Shown here one piece after another: positions 44,636-54,614 of a DNA stretch of 64,000 nt. Position numbers and translations under genes: made by a program. This stretch comes from Hydrogenophaga sp. Lineage in GTDB: Bacteria > Pseudomonadota > Gammaproteobacteria > Burkholderiales > Burkholderiaceae_C. Numbering within the stretch: position 1 is the first letter of the stretch; each line of letters starts with the position of its first letter. The stretch covers positions 62,001 through 126,000 of the forward strand of contig NZ_JAHBZK010000001.1 in assembly GCF_019635465.1 (NCBI RefSeq), given 5' to 3'. Below the pieces are notes generated by a model. The model saw nothing but the letters and a program-made list of their open reading frames with translations, made no database searches and was not told the origin of the DNA.

Positions 44636-45877
44636 TCAGGCCCGCTGCACACCAGCGGCACTGTGCAGCTTGAGGCGGCGGGCGATACCGATGCTGACGA
44701 AGCTGGCGATCACTCCTACCAAGCCGGCAATCCAGTAGTGCTCGACATGACCGGCCGCATCGCGCGCGATGATCATGCCGCCTACCAACGACGCAAGCCC
44801 CATGGCGGCCGACTGCACCGAGGCGTTGAGCACCATGAACGTGCCGCGCAGCCTGGGCAATGCGGCTGACGTGATGATCGCCATGCCGGGGATCATCCGA
44901 CCCGACATCAGCGCAAAGAACGCGGTAGAGACAATGAGCACCAACGGCAAAGGCGCTGGCGGCAGCAGGGTCGTGGCCATCAGCGGCAGGGACACCGCAG
45001 CGGCCAGGCGCGAGAAGGTCTGCACCTTGCCCAGACGGTCTGTCATCCGTCCGAACCAGCGCGCGGTCAACAAGGTCACGGCGCCGCCCACGAGGTAGAG
45101 CAAGGGGATGTCCTGATCGCTCAGGCCCACGTTGGTCTGCATATAGATCGTGATGAAGGGGATCACCGTGAAGCCGGTGAACATCATCACCGCCGACAAG
45201 GCAAACGCCCGCCAGTGGTTGCGCTCGACCAGCACCTCGCCAATGCCGCGCCAGATCGCCGGACGACCTTCCTGCAGGTGATGGCGAAGCGCGGGCAGCG
45301 TGAGCCACGCGCCCAGACAAAACAGCGCACACAGGCCGGCAATGGCAAAGAAAGTGGCGTGCCAGCCCAGCCAGCCCGCCAGCCAGAGCCCCATGGGCAC
45401 ACCGGCCACCGTGGAGACCGAGAACGCCGACATGACGATGCCCATGGCGCGACCGCGTCGCTCGAACGGGACAACGTCGGCCACGATGGTTTGTGCCAGC
45501 GCCGACAACACACCGCCAAACACGCCCGCCGCCACGCGCGCCGCCATCAGCACCGCGTAGCTGCCAGCCAAACCGCACGCCAGTGTGGCGAGCGCGAACA
45601 GGCCGTACAGCCACAACAACAAGCTGCGGCGATCGAAGCGGTCGACGTAAGTGGCCGCCAGCAGCCCCGACACACCCGCCGAGAGGGTGTAGGCCGACAC
45701 CAGCAGACCGAACTGCGCGTCCGTGATGCCGAACAGCCGCGTGAACTGCGGCCCGAGGGGCATCATGATCATGAAGTCCAGGATGTGGGTGAACTGCACC
45801 CCGGCGATGGTGAGCAGCAGCCAGCGCTCGCGTGAGCGACTCAAGGCGGCGGCGGAGTGGTCGGCAGGGGTGTTCAT
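44636..45877 (-). CDS. MFS transporter, DHA1-like (12 TMS)
   Basis: The 413-residue carrier starts at the ATG at 45877. Twelve helices are expected. Motif A is YVDRFDRRSLLLWLYG, and a motif C-like SVSTVAGVPMGLWLAG lies in helix 5. It resembles AraJ-type efflux permeases (IAGVQFTHILDFMIMMPLGP). The substrate is unknown. It is divergent from the hybrid kinase at 45954, with 76 bases between, so that region should hold both promoters. Confidence 0.9.
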   Translation of the reverse strand: MNTPADHSAAALSRSRERWLLLTIAGVQFTHILDFMIMMPLGPQFTRLFGITDAQFGLLVSAYTLSAGVSGLLAATYVDRFDRRSLLLWLYGLFALATLACGLAGSYAVLMAARVAAGVFGGVLSALAQTIVADVVPFERRGRAMGIVMSAFSVSTVAGVPMGLWLAGWLGWHATFFAIAGLCALFCLGAWLTLPALRHHLQEGRPAIWRGIGEVLVERNHWRAFALSAVMMFTGFTVIPFITIYMQTNVGLSDQDIPLLYLVGGAVTLLTARWFGRMTDRLGKVQTFSRLAAAVSLPLMATTLLPPAPLPLVLIVSTAFFALMSGRMIPGMAIITSAALPRLRGTFMVLNASVQSAAMGLASLVGGMIIARDAAGHVEHYWIAGLVGVIASFVSIGIARRLKLHSAAGVQRA

Positions 45878-45953
45878 GGCGCGCGGTGGACAGCAAGCCC
45901 GCGAGTGTCGCCGCAATGCAGAATTCGCGCCTGCGCTGCCCTATCCTTCGCCC

Positions 45954-47762
45954 ATGGCTGCTTCACCGGACTCGGATGATCGCCTGCGTCGCGAGCAGGT
46001 GCGCCTGCTCGCAGGCAACGTGCCGGCGCTGGTGACCGGCACGCTGGTGCTCGCGGCGGGCACCAGCGGCCTGCTCTGGATCAACCAGCAGTCACCCACC
46101 TGGATCCTGATCTGGCTGGCCGCCATGGTCGTGCTGTGCCTGTTTCGACTCGCCATGGCGAAGTGCTTTGCGCGACTGGACCGGGCCAACAACTGGCCCA
46201 CCGGGCGGTGGGCGCGCTGGTTCGTGTGGGTCTCGTGTGTCGCCGGGCTGCTGTGGGGGTCACTGGCATGGGCCTTCTTCACCCCCGATCAGCCGCTGAA
46301 CCTGGCCACGGTGGCTATCGTATTGATGAGCATTACCTCAAGCGCCACGCAATCCCTGGCGCCGTCGTTTGCCGCACATCTGGCATTTGCTCTGCCTTGC
46401 GTGCTGCCCTTTGAGTTGCACTGCATGCTGAGCGAAGGCCTCCCGCTGACCTTGCTCGGCGGTCTGGCTTGCTGGTTTCTCCTGATGGCCGAGGTGTTTG
46501 CTCGCCGCGTCGCCATGGCCATCGAAGACGCCCTTCGGCTGCGATTCGACAACGAGTCGCTGGTCGCGCAGCTCACGGCCGAGAACCTGCGGACCGAACA
46601 GGCCAATCAGAGCAAGACCCGTTTTCTTGCCGCCGCCAGCCATGACTTGCGTCAGCCAATCCACGCCATGGCGCTGTTCGTGCCTGCCCTCAAGGCCATG
46701 TCCCAACGACGCCAGATGGAGCCCACGGCGGTAGGCATCGTCGCGGATCGCATGCAAGGCGCCATCGACACGATGACGCAGTTGCTCAACCGGCTGCTGG
46801 ACGTTTCGCGGCTCGATGCAGGGGCCATGCGCCCGGCGCTACAACCCGTGGCGCTGGCACCGTTGATGCGCAAGGTGTGCGACGAAGTGACCCATCAGGC
46901 CAACGTCAAGGGCCTGAGCGTGCGCTGTCAGGCTAGTGATCTGTGCGTTCACACCGACCCCGCGATCCTGCACACCATCCTGAGCAATCTGGCGGCCAAC
47001 GCTGTTCGCTACACACAACGTGGTGGCATTCTGCTGGCCGCCCGCCGGCGCGGATCGCAAGTGCTTTTGCAGGTCTGGGACACCGGTGCCGGCATTGCGG
47101 CGGCCGACCTGCCGCGCGTGACCGAGGAGTTCTTCCAGGTAGAAAGCCAGGCGCGCGACGCCAGCCAGTCACGCGGCTTTGGTCTGGGTCTGGCCATCGT
47201 GCGCCGGTCGACCGAATTGCTCGGTAGTTCGCTGCAGTGCCGCTCTCAATTGGGTCGCGGCTCGGTGTTTGGTTTGACCTTACCCGAGGCCCAGACGCCG
47301 ATCGAGGCGGGGAAAGAAGCCTCCGTCACGGCCCCCACCCTGCACGCCGCGTCCAATGCATCCCCTCGCCTGGTGCTAGTGGTGGACAACGACGAACGCA
47401 TCCTGACCGCCATGACGGTGCTGCTGCGCAGCTGGGGGCACGACACCCTGGCGGCAAGCTCGTTGGCCCAAGCGAGCCGCCTGCTGGCCACGCCGGCACG
47501 TCGGCCTGACGTGGCCTTGGTGGACATGCACCTCGATGCCGACGTCGATGGGCTGCAAGCTGTCGACGCACTTCGGCGTCAGCTGGACACCGACCTGCGC
47601 GCCCTCATCATCACCGGCGACACCAGCGCATCGGTGGCGGCCGACATCTCGGCCGCCCATCTGCCTGTCATGCTCAAGCCCATCGATCCCGTGCGTTTGC
47701 GCAGCTTCATCGAAACGGATGGGGCCCTGAACGCCACCACACCCACAGGCACCACCGGATAA
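45954..47762 (+). CDS. Hybrid sensor histidine kinase with C-terminal receiver
   Basis: The 602-residue protein has an N-terminal module of about six to seven helices (residues 20-185), a coiled linker, DHp box AAASHDLRQPIHAMALFVPAL, ATPase motifs NLAANAVRYT, DTGAGI and GFGLGLAIV, and a C-terminal receiver (VVDNDERILTAM; phospho-Asp in VALVDMHLD; Lys in VMLKPID). The ATG at 45954 is chosen because the frame upstream is antisense to the MFS gene. The patatin gene begins five bases after its stop. Confidence 0.9.
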   Translation: MAASPDSDDRLRREQVRLLAGNVPALVTGTLVLAAGTSGLLWINQQSPTWILIWLAAMVVLCLFRLAMAKCFARLDRANNWPTGRWARWFVWVSCVAGLLWGSLAWAFFTPDQPLNLATVAIVLMSITSSATQSLAPSFAAHLAFALPCVLPFELHCMLSEGLPLTLLGGLACWFLLMAEVFARRVAMAIEDALRLRFDNESLVAQLTAENLRTEQANQSKTRFLAAASHDLRQPIHAMALFVPALKAMSQRRQMEPTAVGIVADRMQGAIDTMTQLLNRLLDVSRLDAGAMRPALQPVALAPLMRKVCDEVTHQANVKGLSVRCQASDLCVHTDPAILHTILSNLAANAVRYTQRGGILLAARRRGSQVLLQVWDTGAGIAAADLPRVTEEFFQVESQARDASQSRGFGLGLAIVRRSTELLGSSLQCRSQLGRGSVFGLTLPEAQTPIEAGKEASVTAPTLHAASNASPRLVLVVDNDERILTAMTVLLRSWGHDTLAASSLAQASRLLATPARRPDVALVDMHLDADVDGLQAVDALRRQLDTDLRALIITGDTSASVAADISAAHLPVMLKPIDPVRLRSFIETDGALNATTPTGTTG

Positions 47763-47767
47763 ACGCC

Positions 47768-49015
47768 TTGTCCCTCGATACCGTCCTGTCCCACAACATC
47801 GGCGTTTCACCGCGCACACCGGAACACCCTGACGGTTGCGCCCTGGTGCTCATGGGCGGCGGCGCTCGCACCGCCTATCAAGCCGGGGTGCTGCAGGCCA
47901 TCGGCACCATGCTGGCGCCCTCAATGACCGGCTTCCCGTTTCGCTGGTTGTTCGGTACATCGGCGGGCGCGCTCAATGCCAGCTTTCTCGCCAGCCACGC
48001 ATTGAGCGGCGCCGACGCACTGGCCGAACTCTCCAGCTTCTGGCGCGCCTTGCGCTCCGACCATGTGTATCGACTGGATGCGCCCAGCTGGGTGCGGGCC
48101 AGTCGCGTGCTGGCCGGCTGGACCTTGTCACGCCAGGTCAAACAGCACCGCGCCCTGCTCGACACCATGCCGCTGGTGGACACGCTGCACCGCGCCATCA
48201 ACCTGCAACAGCTCGAGCGTGCCTTTGAACAAAGGGCACTGGATGCGCTGGGCGTGACGGCCTCCAGCTACACCACCGGCGAGCACTGGACCTTCTGCCA
48301 GACGCCAAGCGACACCGGCCATCAGCCCTGGCACCGCCCAGGCCGGCGGGCCGACTTCCAGCCCATCACCATCGAGCACCTGATGGCCTCCAGCGCGATC
48401 CCGTTTCTCTTCCCGGCGGTGCCGCTGTGGGTGAACGGTCGCCGGGAACACTTCGGCGACGGGTCGATGCGCCAGCTCTCACCCTTGTCGCCGGCCATCC
48501 ACTTCGGCGCCCGGCGCGTACTGGTGATCGGCGTCGGCCAGCCGCAGCGCTCTGGCCTGGTGGCACACAACGAGGGCGAACCCACGGCCGGCACCATCGC
48601 CGGCCACGCCATGGCCAGCGTCTTTCACGACACCCTGCAGTCCGACGTCGAACAGACCTTGCGCGTGAGCCAGACCCTGGCCCGGCTGCCGCCCGACCTG
48701 GCGGCCGCGTTGCCATATCGGCCGGTCGAGGTACTGGCCATCCAGCCCAGCGTGTCACTCGACGAGATCGCCCTCAAGCATGTGCAGGAACTGCCCATCT
48801 CGACCCGCCACACGCTGATGGGCCTGGGGGTGCTGGACACGCAGCGCGGCGCCAACGCCAGTGCCGCGGCCTTGGCCAGCTACCTGCTGTTCGAGCCTGG
48901 CTTCGTCCAGGCCCTCATTGCCCTGGGCGAACACGACGCCTGGCGACGACAGGCCGAATTGAAGTCCTTTATGGCACCTGCCGCGGCCGCTGGTGGCACC
49001 GGCGCGATGCCATAA
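47768..49015 (+). CDS. Patatin-like phospholipase
   Basis: The 415-residue product starts at a TTG five bases after the kinase stop. The patatin fold is clear: oxyanion loop MGGGARTAYQAGVL, nucleophile GTSAGALNASF (Ser in GxSxG), and the catalytic Asp in FGDGSMRQLSPLSPA. There is no signal peptide, so it is a cytoplasmic or membrane-associated lipid acyl hydrolase. The next in-frame ATG lies inside the oxyanion loop, so the TTG or a nearby GTG must be used. Co-transcription with the hybrid kinase is likely. Confidence 0.88.
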   Translation: MSLDTVLSHNIGVSPRTPEHPDGCALVLMGGGARTAYQAGVLQAIGTMLAPSMTGFPFRWLFGTSAGALNASFLASHALSGADALAELSSFWRALRSDHVYRLDAPSWVRASRVLAGWTLSRQVKQHRALLDTMPLVDTLHRAINLQQLERAFEQRALDALGVTASSYTTGEHWTFCQTPSDTGHQPWHRPGRRADFQPITIEHLMASSAIPFLFPAVPLWVNGRREHFGDGSMRQLSPLSPAIHFGARRVLVIGVGQPQRSGLVAHNEGEPTAGTIAGHAMASVFHDTLQSDVEQTLRVSQTLARLPPDLAAALPYRPVEVLAIQPSVSLDEIALKHVQELPISTRHTLMGLGVLDTQRGANASAAALASYLLFEPGFVQALIALGEHDAWRRQAELKSFMAPAAAAGGTGAMP

Positions 49016-49047
49016 TCGCCGCCACCCCGTTCTGGAGCCCCTTGATG

Positions 49048-49076
49048 GAAAGCACACCCCCCAGTCGTGTGCTTTC
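49048..49076. terminator. Hairpin downstream of the patatin gene
   Basis: GAAAGCACAC and GTGTGCTTTC form a perfect 10-bp stem with a 9-base loop. No U-run follows. It could be a Rho-assisted terminator before corA. Confidence 0.55.
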
Positions 49077-49210
49077 AGCCCGTTCCACGTTCGCCTGAGC
49101 ATTGCCCACCCGGGCACCACGGCGGCCGGCCGGCTGAAAGCGCCACCGATACCGCCGGCCGGCACACCGGCCTCCCCCGCAGTCCGTGATCGCAACGCAG
49201 GGAGCGCGCC

Positions 49211-50197
49211 ATGCTCAACGTCTTCACCCTGGCCAACGGCCGTCTCTTCCAGGAAGAAATCGAATCCCTGGAAGAGCTCGCAAGGTTCAAACCCATCTGG
49301 GTCGACCTGGAGTCACCCACACCCGAAGAGCGCCGCTGGGTCAAACAGCACTTCGGTCTGTCCATCCCCGAAGACGCGATGGACGACGACATCGAGGAGT
49401 CGGCCCGCTTCTTCGAAGAGGACAACGGCGAGCTGCATGTTCGCAGCGACTTCCTCATCGACGACGACGAAGACCCGCGCGCGGTGCGTGTGGCCTTCAT
49501 CCTGAACGAGCACAACGACGCCCTCAAGAGCCGCGGCGTGCTGTTCTCGATTCACGATGAAGACGTGCCGGTGTTCCGGCTGCTGCGCATGCGCGCGCGG
49601 CGCATGCCCGGTCTGATCGACGACGCCAAGGACGTGCTGCTGATGCTGTTCGACGCCGACGCCGAGTACTGCGCCGACACGCTCGAAGACATCTACGACG
49701 ACCTGGAGAAGGTCAGCGCCAAGGTGCTGTCAAGCGAAGCGACCGACGCGACGCTGGGTGAGGCGCTGTCGGGCATTGCGCGCCACGAAGACATGTCGGG
49801 GCGCATCCGCCGCAACGTGATGGACACGCGCCGCGCGGTCAGCTTCATGATGCGCAGCCGCTTGCTCAGCGCCGAGCAGTTCGAAGACGCGCGGCAGATC
49901 CTGCGCGACCTCGACTCACTCGATGGCCACACGGCCTTCCTGTTCGACAAGATCAACTTCCTGATGGATGCGACCGTCGGTTTCATCAACATCAACCAGA
50001 ACAAGATCATCAAGATCTTCTCGGTGGCCAGCGTCTCGCTGCTGCCGCCGACGCTGGTGGCCAGCAGCTACGGCATGAACTTCCAGTTCATGCCCGAGCT
50101 GGGCTGGACGCTGGGTTACCCCTGGGCCATTGGTTTGATGGTGCTGTCGGCGGTGGTGCCGATGCTGTACTTCCGCCGGCGCGGCTGGTTGAGATAG
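49211..50197 (+). CDS. corA: CorA family Mg2+/Co2+ channel
   Basis: The 328-residue channel has a large acidic N-terminal cytoplasmic domain (EDAMDDDIEESARFFEED), a long stalk helix and two C-terminal helices. The selectivity motif YGMNFQFMPEL (GMN) lies between them, and a basic tail RRRGWLR ends the protein. It forms pentamers in the inner membrane for Mg2+ uptake. The start ATG follows GCAGGGAGCGC. Downstream lies a CCCCCTCAAGGGGG repeat. Confidence 0.94.
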   Translation: MLNVFTLANGRLFQEEIESLEELARFKPIWVDLESPTPEERRWVKQHFGLSIPEDAMDDDIEESARFFEEDNGELHVRSDFLIDDDEDPRAVRVAFILNEHNDALKSRGVLFSIHDEDVPVFRLLRMRARRMPGLIDDAKDVLLMLFDADAEYCADTLEDIYDDLEKVSAKVLSSEATDATLGEALSGIARHEDMSGRIRRNVMDTRRAVSFMMRSRLLSAEQFEDARQILRDLDSLDGHTAFLFDKINFLMDATVGFININQNKIIKIFSVASVSLLPPTLVASSYGMNFQFMPELGWTLGYPWAIGLMVLSAVVPMLYFRRRGWLR

Positions 50198-50297
50198 GCC
50201 CACCCCAGTGCCGCACGGGCGGTGCGTCACCCCCTCAAGGGGGCAACACCCGCGGCCCGGCGGCGCCGGTTCCGCGGTGTTTCGCGATGGCTCGGGC

Positions 50298-51044
50298 TCA
50301 AGCCCCCAGCAATCCCGCAACGATCGCCGCGCTGTAGCGGCTCGCCACCTGGGTCAGAAAACGCGGGAAGTCCACGTGCGCCGCGTCGTCGGCGCGGTCG
50401 GAGATGGTGCGTGCGACCGAAAACGGCAGGCCGAAGTCCGCACACACCTGCGCCACGGCAGCGCTTTCCATGTCGACGGCAAGTGCGTCGGGCAATTCAG
50501 CCTGCAGGGCCTGGCTTTCGGCGGTGCGCGACACGAACCGGTCGCCGCTGATGAGCAAGCCCTGGTGCACGCGCGGCGCCGCCAGGTGAAACGCCCGCAC
50601 CGCTTCTTCACCGAGTGCATCGGCAGGATGGCCAAGCGTGGTTTCGCAGGCCTGCGCGAGGCGCGCCGTCAGCGATACGTCTGTCTCAAGACGCGAGCGC
50701 CCGTAGCCGGGCAGCTCATGGCGCGGGAAGATGGGCGAGGCGTCCATGTCGTGCTGCAGCAGCGTTCTGGCCACCACCACGTCACCCACGTTCACGCCAG
50801 GGCCCACCCCGCCTGCCACCCCGGTCATGACGATGGCGCTGACCGCGAAACGTTCGGCCAGCAAGGTGGCGGTGGTGGCAGCGGCCACCTTGCCAATGCC
50901 AGAGAGCACCGCCACTACCGTCTGGCCGTGCAAGTGACCTTGCCAGAAGGCACGCCCCGCCACTGTGGTGCGCTGCTCATCCGGCAGCAGGTCCAGCACG
51001 GCCTGCAGCTCCTCGGGCAGCGCGCTGATCAGGGCGAGCGTCAT
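50298..51044 (-). CDS. mtnN: 5'-methylthioadenosine/S-adenosylhomocysteine nucleosidase
   Basis: The 248-residue enzyme cleaves MTA and SAH to adenine and a thioribose, recycling by-products of polyamine and methylation reactions. Landmarks: TLALISALPEELQAVL with the catalytic Glu, MTGVAGGVGPGVNVGDVVVA, and VDMESAAVAQVCADFGLPF, followed by RTISDRAD with the catalytic Asp. It lies ten bases after fadD on the same strand. Confidence 0.93.
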   Translation of the reverse strand: MTLALISALPEELQAVLDLLPDEQRTTVAGRAFWQGHLHGQTVVAVLSGIGKVAAATTATLLAERFAVSAIVMTGVAGGVGPGVNVGDVVVARTLLQHDMDASPIFPRHELPGYGRSRLETDVSLTARLAQACETTLGHPADALGEEAVRAFHLAAPRVHQGLLISGDRFVSRTAESQALQAELPDALAVDMESAAVAQVCADFGLPFSVARTISDRADDAAHVDFPRFLTQVASRYSAAIVAGLLGA

Positions 51045-51054
51045 CGAGCGCGGG

Positions 51055-52740
51055 TCACTTGTCGCGCAGTTCGCGGCGCAGGATCTTGCCCACCGGGGTC
51101 TTGGGCAACTCGGTGCGGAACTCGATCACCCTGGGTTGCTTGTAGCCGGTGAGGTTGGTGCGGCAGTAGTCGCGCACCTGGGCTTCGGTGAGTGCGGGGT
51201 CCTTCTTCACGATGACGAGCTTGACGGCTTCACCGGTCTTGTCGTCGGGCACACCGACGACGGCGCACTCCATCACACCGGCGAGCTGGGCCACCACGTC
51301 CTCGACTTCGTTGGGGTACACGTTGAAGCCGCTGACCAGCACCATGTCCTTCTTGCGGTCGACGATCTTGAAGTAGCCGCGCTCGTCCATGACGCCGACG
51401 TCGCCGGTCTTGAAGTAGCCGTCGGCCGTCATGACCTTGGCGGTTTCGTCCGGGCGCTGCCAGTAACCGGCCATCACCTGCGGACCCTGGATGGCGATCT
51501 CACCCGGCTCGCCCAGCGGCACCTCGTTGCCGTCGTCGTCCAGGCACTTCATGCGCGTGCCCGGCAGCGGCACACCGATGGTTCCAGTGAAACTCTTGCT
51601 GTTGGTGGGGTTGCAGCTGGCCGACGGGCTGGTCTCCGACAGGCCGTAGCCTTCGCAGATCGGGCAGCCGGTGCGGTCAAGCCAGAGCTTGGCCACGGCA
51701 CTTTGCACCGCCATGCCGCCACCCACCGACACCTTCAGGTGGCTCCAGTCCACGAGGTTGAAATCGGGGTGGTTGGCCAGACCATTGAACAAGGTGTTGA
51801 CCGCCGGGAAGCTGTGAAAGCGGTGCTTGCTCAGCTCCTTGAGCACGGCCGGCAGATCGCGCGGGTTGGGAATCAGGATGGTCTTGCCGCCCACGCGCAG
51901 GCTCAACATCATGTTCACCGTGAACGCGAAGATGTGATACAGCGGCAGCGCACACACGCTGGTGGGCTGCTCGTCGGCCGGCACCAGCTTCATGCAGGGG
52001 TCGTTCCAGGCTTCGGACTGCAGGACGTTGGCAATGATGTTGCGGTGCAGGAGCACGGCGCCCTTGCTCACGCCGGTGGTGCCACCGGTGTACTGCAGCA
52101 CCGCCATGTCGTCCGGGCTGAGCTCAGGGCGGCGCAAGGTGGCACGTGTGCCACGCGCGATGGCGTCGTTGAAGCGCACCGCCTGGGGCAGGTTGAAGGC
52201 CGGCACCATCTTCTTGACGTTGCGCACCACATAGTTCACCAGCGCGCCCTTGAGCAGACCCAGGCGGTCACCCATGGCGGCCAGCACCACGTGTTTGACG
52301 GGCGTGGCCGCAATGCATTGCTCCAGCGTGTGCGCAAAGTTCTCGATGATGACGATGGCCTTGGCGCCCGAGTCCTTGAGCTGGTGCTCCAGTTCGCGCG
52401 CGGTATAGAGCGGGTTGACGTTGACCACCACCAGGCCGGCGCGCAGGATGCCCGCCACCGCCACCGGGTACTGCGGCACGTTGGGCATCATGATCGCCAC
52501 GCGATCGCCTTTGACCAATCCCAGCGACTGCAGATAGGCGGCAAAGGCTTGCGAGAGGCTGTCGGTCTCGCCGTAGCTCACGTCCTTGCCCATGAAGCTG
52601 TAGGCCGTGCGGTTGCCGTACTGGCGGAAGCTCTCCTCCATCAGGTGCACCAGCGATGGGAAGCGACTGGCGTCGATGTCGGCGGGCACGCCCTCGGGGT
52701 AGGCCGAAAGCCAGGGACGTTGATCGGTGGCGGTCAGCAT
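51055..52740 (-). CDS. fadD: Long-chain fatty acid-CoA ligase
   Basis: The 561-residue AMP-forming ligase activates long-chain fatty acids for beta-oxidation. The ATP/AMP signature is LQYTGGTTGVSKGAVLLH, with later motifs GYGLSETSP, YFKTGDVGVMDERGY and, at the C-terminus, the catalytic Lys in LPKTPVGKILRRELR. The ATG at 52740 follows GAGGAG. The frame upstream is non-coding. No beta-oxidation genes are adjacent. Confidence 0.93.
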   Translation of the reverse strand: MLTATDQRPWLSAYPEGVPADIDASRFPSLVHLMEESFRQYGNRTAYSFMGKDVSYGETDSLSQAFAAYLQSLGLVKGDRVAIMMPNVPQYPVAVAGILRAGLVVVNVNPLYTARELEHQLKDSGAKAIVIIENFAHTLEQCIAATPVKHVVLAAMGDRLGLLKGALVNYVVRNVKKMVPAFNLPQAVRFNDAIARGTRATLRRPELSPDDMAVLQYTGGTTGVSKGAVLLHRNIIANVLQSEAWNDPCMKLVPADEQPTSVCALPLYHIFAFTVNMMLSLRVGGKTILIPNPRDLPAVLKELSKHRFHSFPAVNTLFNGLANHPDFNLVDWSHLKVSVGGGMAVQSAVAKLWLDRTGCPICEGYGLSETSPSASCNPTNSKSFTGTIGVPLPGTRMKCLDDDGNEVPLGEPGEIAIQGPQVMAGYWQRPDETAKVMTADGYFKTGDVGVMDERGYFKIVDRKKDMVLVSGFNVYPNEVEDVVAQLAGVMECAVVGVPDDKTGEAVKLVIVKKDPALTEAQVRDYCRTNLTGYKQPRVIEFRTELPKTPVGKILRRELRDK

Positions 52741-52869
52741 GCAAAGCTCCTCGTGATGTTGTCTGGGCGGCTCAAACGCGGGATTGTCACCAGGGCGGGC
52801 CAGGCTCGCCCGCTGGCTTACCCGCATGCGCAGTCGCACAGGCGCCACCGCGGCGGCGCCTGGCGACGC

Positions 52870-54294
52870 TCACTCGATCGCCTTGGTCATGTCTTCGACC
52901 ACCTTCTTGGCGTCGCCGAAGACCATCATGGTCTTGTCCATGTAGAACAGCTCGTTGTCCAGGCCGGCGTAGCCCGCCGCCATGGAGCGCTTGTTCACGA
53001 TGACGGTCTTGGCCTTGTAGGCCTCCAGGATGGGCATGCCGTAGATCGGACTGCCCTTTTGCAGGGCGGCCGGGTTCACCACGTCGTTAGCGCCCAGAAT
53101 GATGGCGACGTCGGCCTGTCCGAACTCGCCATTGATGTCTTCCATCTCGAACACTTGGTCGTACGGCACCTCGGCCTCGGCCAGCAACACGTTCATATGG
53201 CCCGGCATGCGACCGGCCACCGGGTGGATGGCGTACTTGACGGTGATGCCCTTCTCGGTGAGCTTGTGAGCAAGCTCCTTGACGGCGTGCTGCGCGCGCG
53301 CCACCGCCAGGCCGTAGCCGGGCACGATGACCACCGTCTCGGCGTTGCCGAGGATGAAGGCCGCGTCGTCGGCGCTGCCGCTCTTGGCCACACGTTGAAC
53401 ACCTCCATCCGCGGCCGCGGCACCGGCCTCGCCACCAAAGCCACCCAGGATCACGTTGATGAACGAGCGGTTCATCGCCTTGCACATGATGTAGCTGAGG
53501 ATGGCGCCCGAGCTGCCCACCAGCGAGCCCGCGATGATGAGCATCGGGTTGTTGAGCGAGAAGCCGATGCCCGCTGCCGCCCAACCCGAGTAGCTGTTGA
53601 GCATGGACACCACGACCGGCATGTCGGCGCCGCCAATGGGGATGATGATGAGCACGCCCAGCAGGAAGCCCAGCGCGATCACCAGCGTGATGTCGATCCA
53701 GCTCTGCGAATGCCAGAAGCCGAAGATGAAGAAGGCGGTGGCCAGGCCCAGCGCCAGGTTGAGTTTGTGCTGACCGGCGAAGGTGACCGGCGCGCCCTGG
53801 AACAGGCGGAACTTGTACTTGCCCGACAGCTTGCCGAAGGCGATGACCGAGCCACTGAAGGTGACCGCGCCCACGAAGGCGCCCAGCGCCAGCTCGATGC
53901 GGTTGCCACCGGGAATCGGGTCACCGTGGGCCACGATGCCGAAGGCCCAGGGCTCGGCCACCACCGCGACGGCGATGCAGACCGCGGCCAAGCCGATCAT
54001 GCTGTGCATGAAGGCCACGAGCTCGGGCATCTTGGTCATCTCGACGCGTTTGGCCATGACGGCACCGATGCCGCCACCGACCACCAGACCGCCCAGCACG
54101 TAGACCATGCCGGGCCCGGCGCCGCCGGAGATCTGCACGATGAGCGCCGCCGTGGTGAGCACGGCAATCGCCATGCCGGTCATGCCGAAGACGTTGCCAC
54201 GGATGGAAGTGGTCGGGTGCGACAGGCCCTTGAGCGCCTGGATGAAGCAGACCGAGGCGATCAGGTAGAGCAGGACAGCGAGATTCATGCTCAT
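52870..54294 (-). CDS. pntB: NAD(P) transhydrogenase subunit beta
   Basis: The 474-residue subunit has an N-terminal membrane half of about nine helices and a C-terminal NADP-binding domain (VVIVPGYGLAVARAQHAV, then GANDVVNP and DKTMMVFGDAKKV). With PntAA and PntAB it couples hydride transfer from NADH to NADP+ to the proton gradient. The start overlaps the pntAB stop (ATGA). It is the last gene of the pnt unit. Confidence 0.95.
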   Translation of the reverse strand: MSMNLAVLLYLIASVCFIQALKGLSHPTTSIRGNVFGMTGMAIAVLTTAALIVQISGGAGPGMVYVLGGLVVGGGIGAVMAKRVEMTKMPELVAFMHSMIGLAAVCIAVAVVAEPWAFGIVAHGDPIPGGNRIELALGAFVGAVTFSGSVIAFGKLSGKYKFRLFQGAPVTFAGQHKLNLALGLATAFFIFGFWHSQSWIDITLVIALGFLLGVLIIIPIGGADMPVVVSMLNSYSGWAAAGIGFSLNNPMLIIAGSLVGSSGAILSYIMCKAMNRSFINVILGGFGGEAGAAAADGGVQRVAKSGSADDAAFILGNAETVVIVPGYGLAVARAQHAVKELAHKLTEKGITVKYAIHPVAGRMPGHMNVLLAEAEVPYDQVFEMEDINGEFGQADVAIILGANDVVNPAALQKGSPIYGMPILEAYKAKTVIVNKRSMAAGYAGLDNELFYMDKTMMVFGDAKKVVEDMTKAIE

Positions 54295-54611
54295 GCTTTG
54301 TCTCCCGCAGGCGCAGCCTTCTTCTCTTTCTTCTTGAACATCTCGAGCATGCGGCGTGTGACCAGGAAGCCGCCGAAGACGTTCACCGCCGCCAGTGCCA
54401 CGGCCAGCACGCCCATGACCTTGCCCAGCGGCGTCTCGGTGAGCGCCGCCGCCAGCATGGCGCCAACGATGACGATGGCCGAAATGGCGTTGGTGACCGC
54501 CATCAGGGGCGTGTGCAGCGCGGGTGTGACGTTCCAGACCACGTGGTAGCCCACGTAGATGGCCAGCACGAAGATGATCAGGTTGATGAGGGTGGGGGAG
54601 ACGGCATCCAT
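54291..54611 (-). CDS. pntAB: NAD(P) transhydrogenase subunit alpha, membrane part
   Basis: The 106-residue subunit has three to four helices: LINLIIFVLAIYVGYHVVWN, PLMAVTNAISAIVIVGAML and GVLAVALAAVNVFGGFLVTRRML. It is the membrane domain that is fused to the NAD-binding part in Escherichia coli PntA but encoded separately here, as in many alpha- and betaproteobacteria. It overlaps pntB by 4 bases and lies 3 bases after an unrelated secreted-protein gene that separates it from pntAA. Confidence 0.94.
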   Translation of the reverse strand: MDAVSPTLINLIIFVLAIYVGYHVVWNVTPALHTPLMAVTNAISAIVIVGAMLAAALTETPLGKVMGVLAVALAAVNVFGGFLVTRRMLEMFKKKEKKAAPAGDKA

Positions 54612-54614
54612 GGG

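Noticed and set aside
50965-54549. Plus-strand open frame of 1194 codons
   Set aside because: It is antisense to fadD, pntB and part of pntAB; His/Gly/Val-rich composition is typical of a reverse-strand shadow in high-GC DNA.
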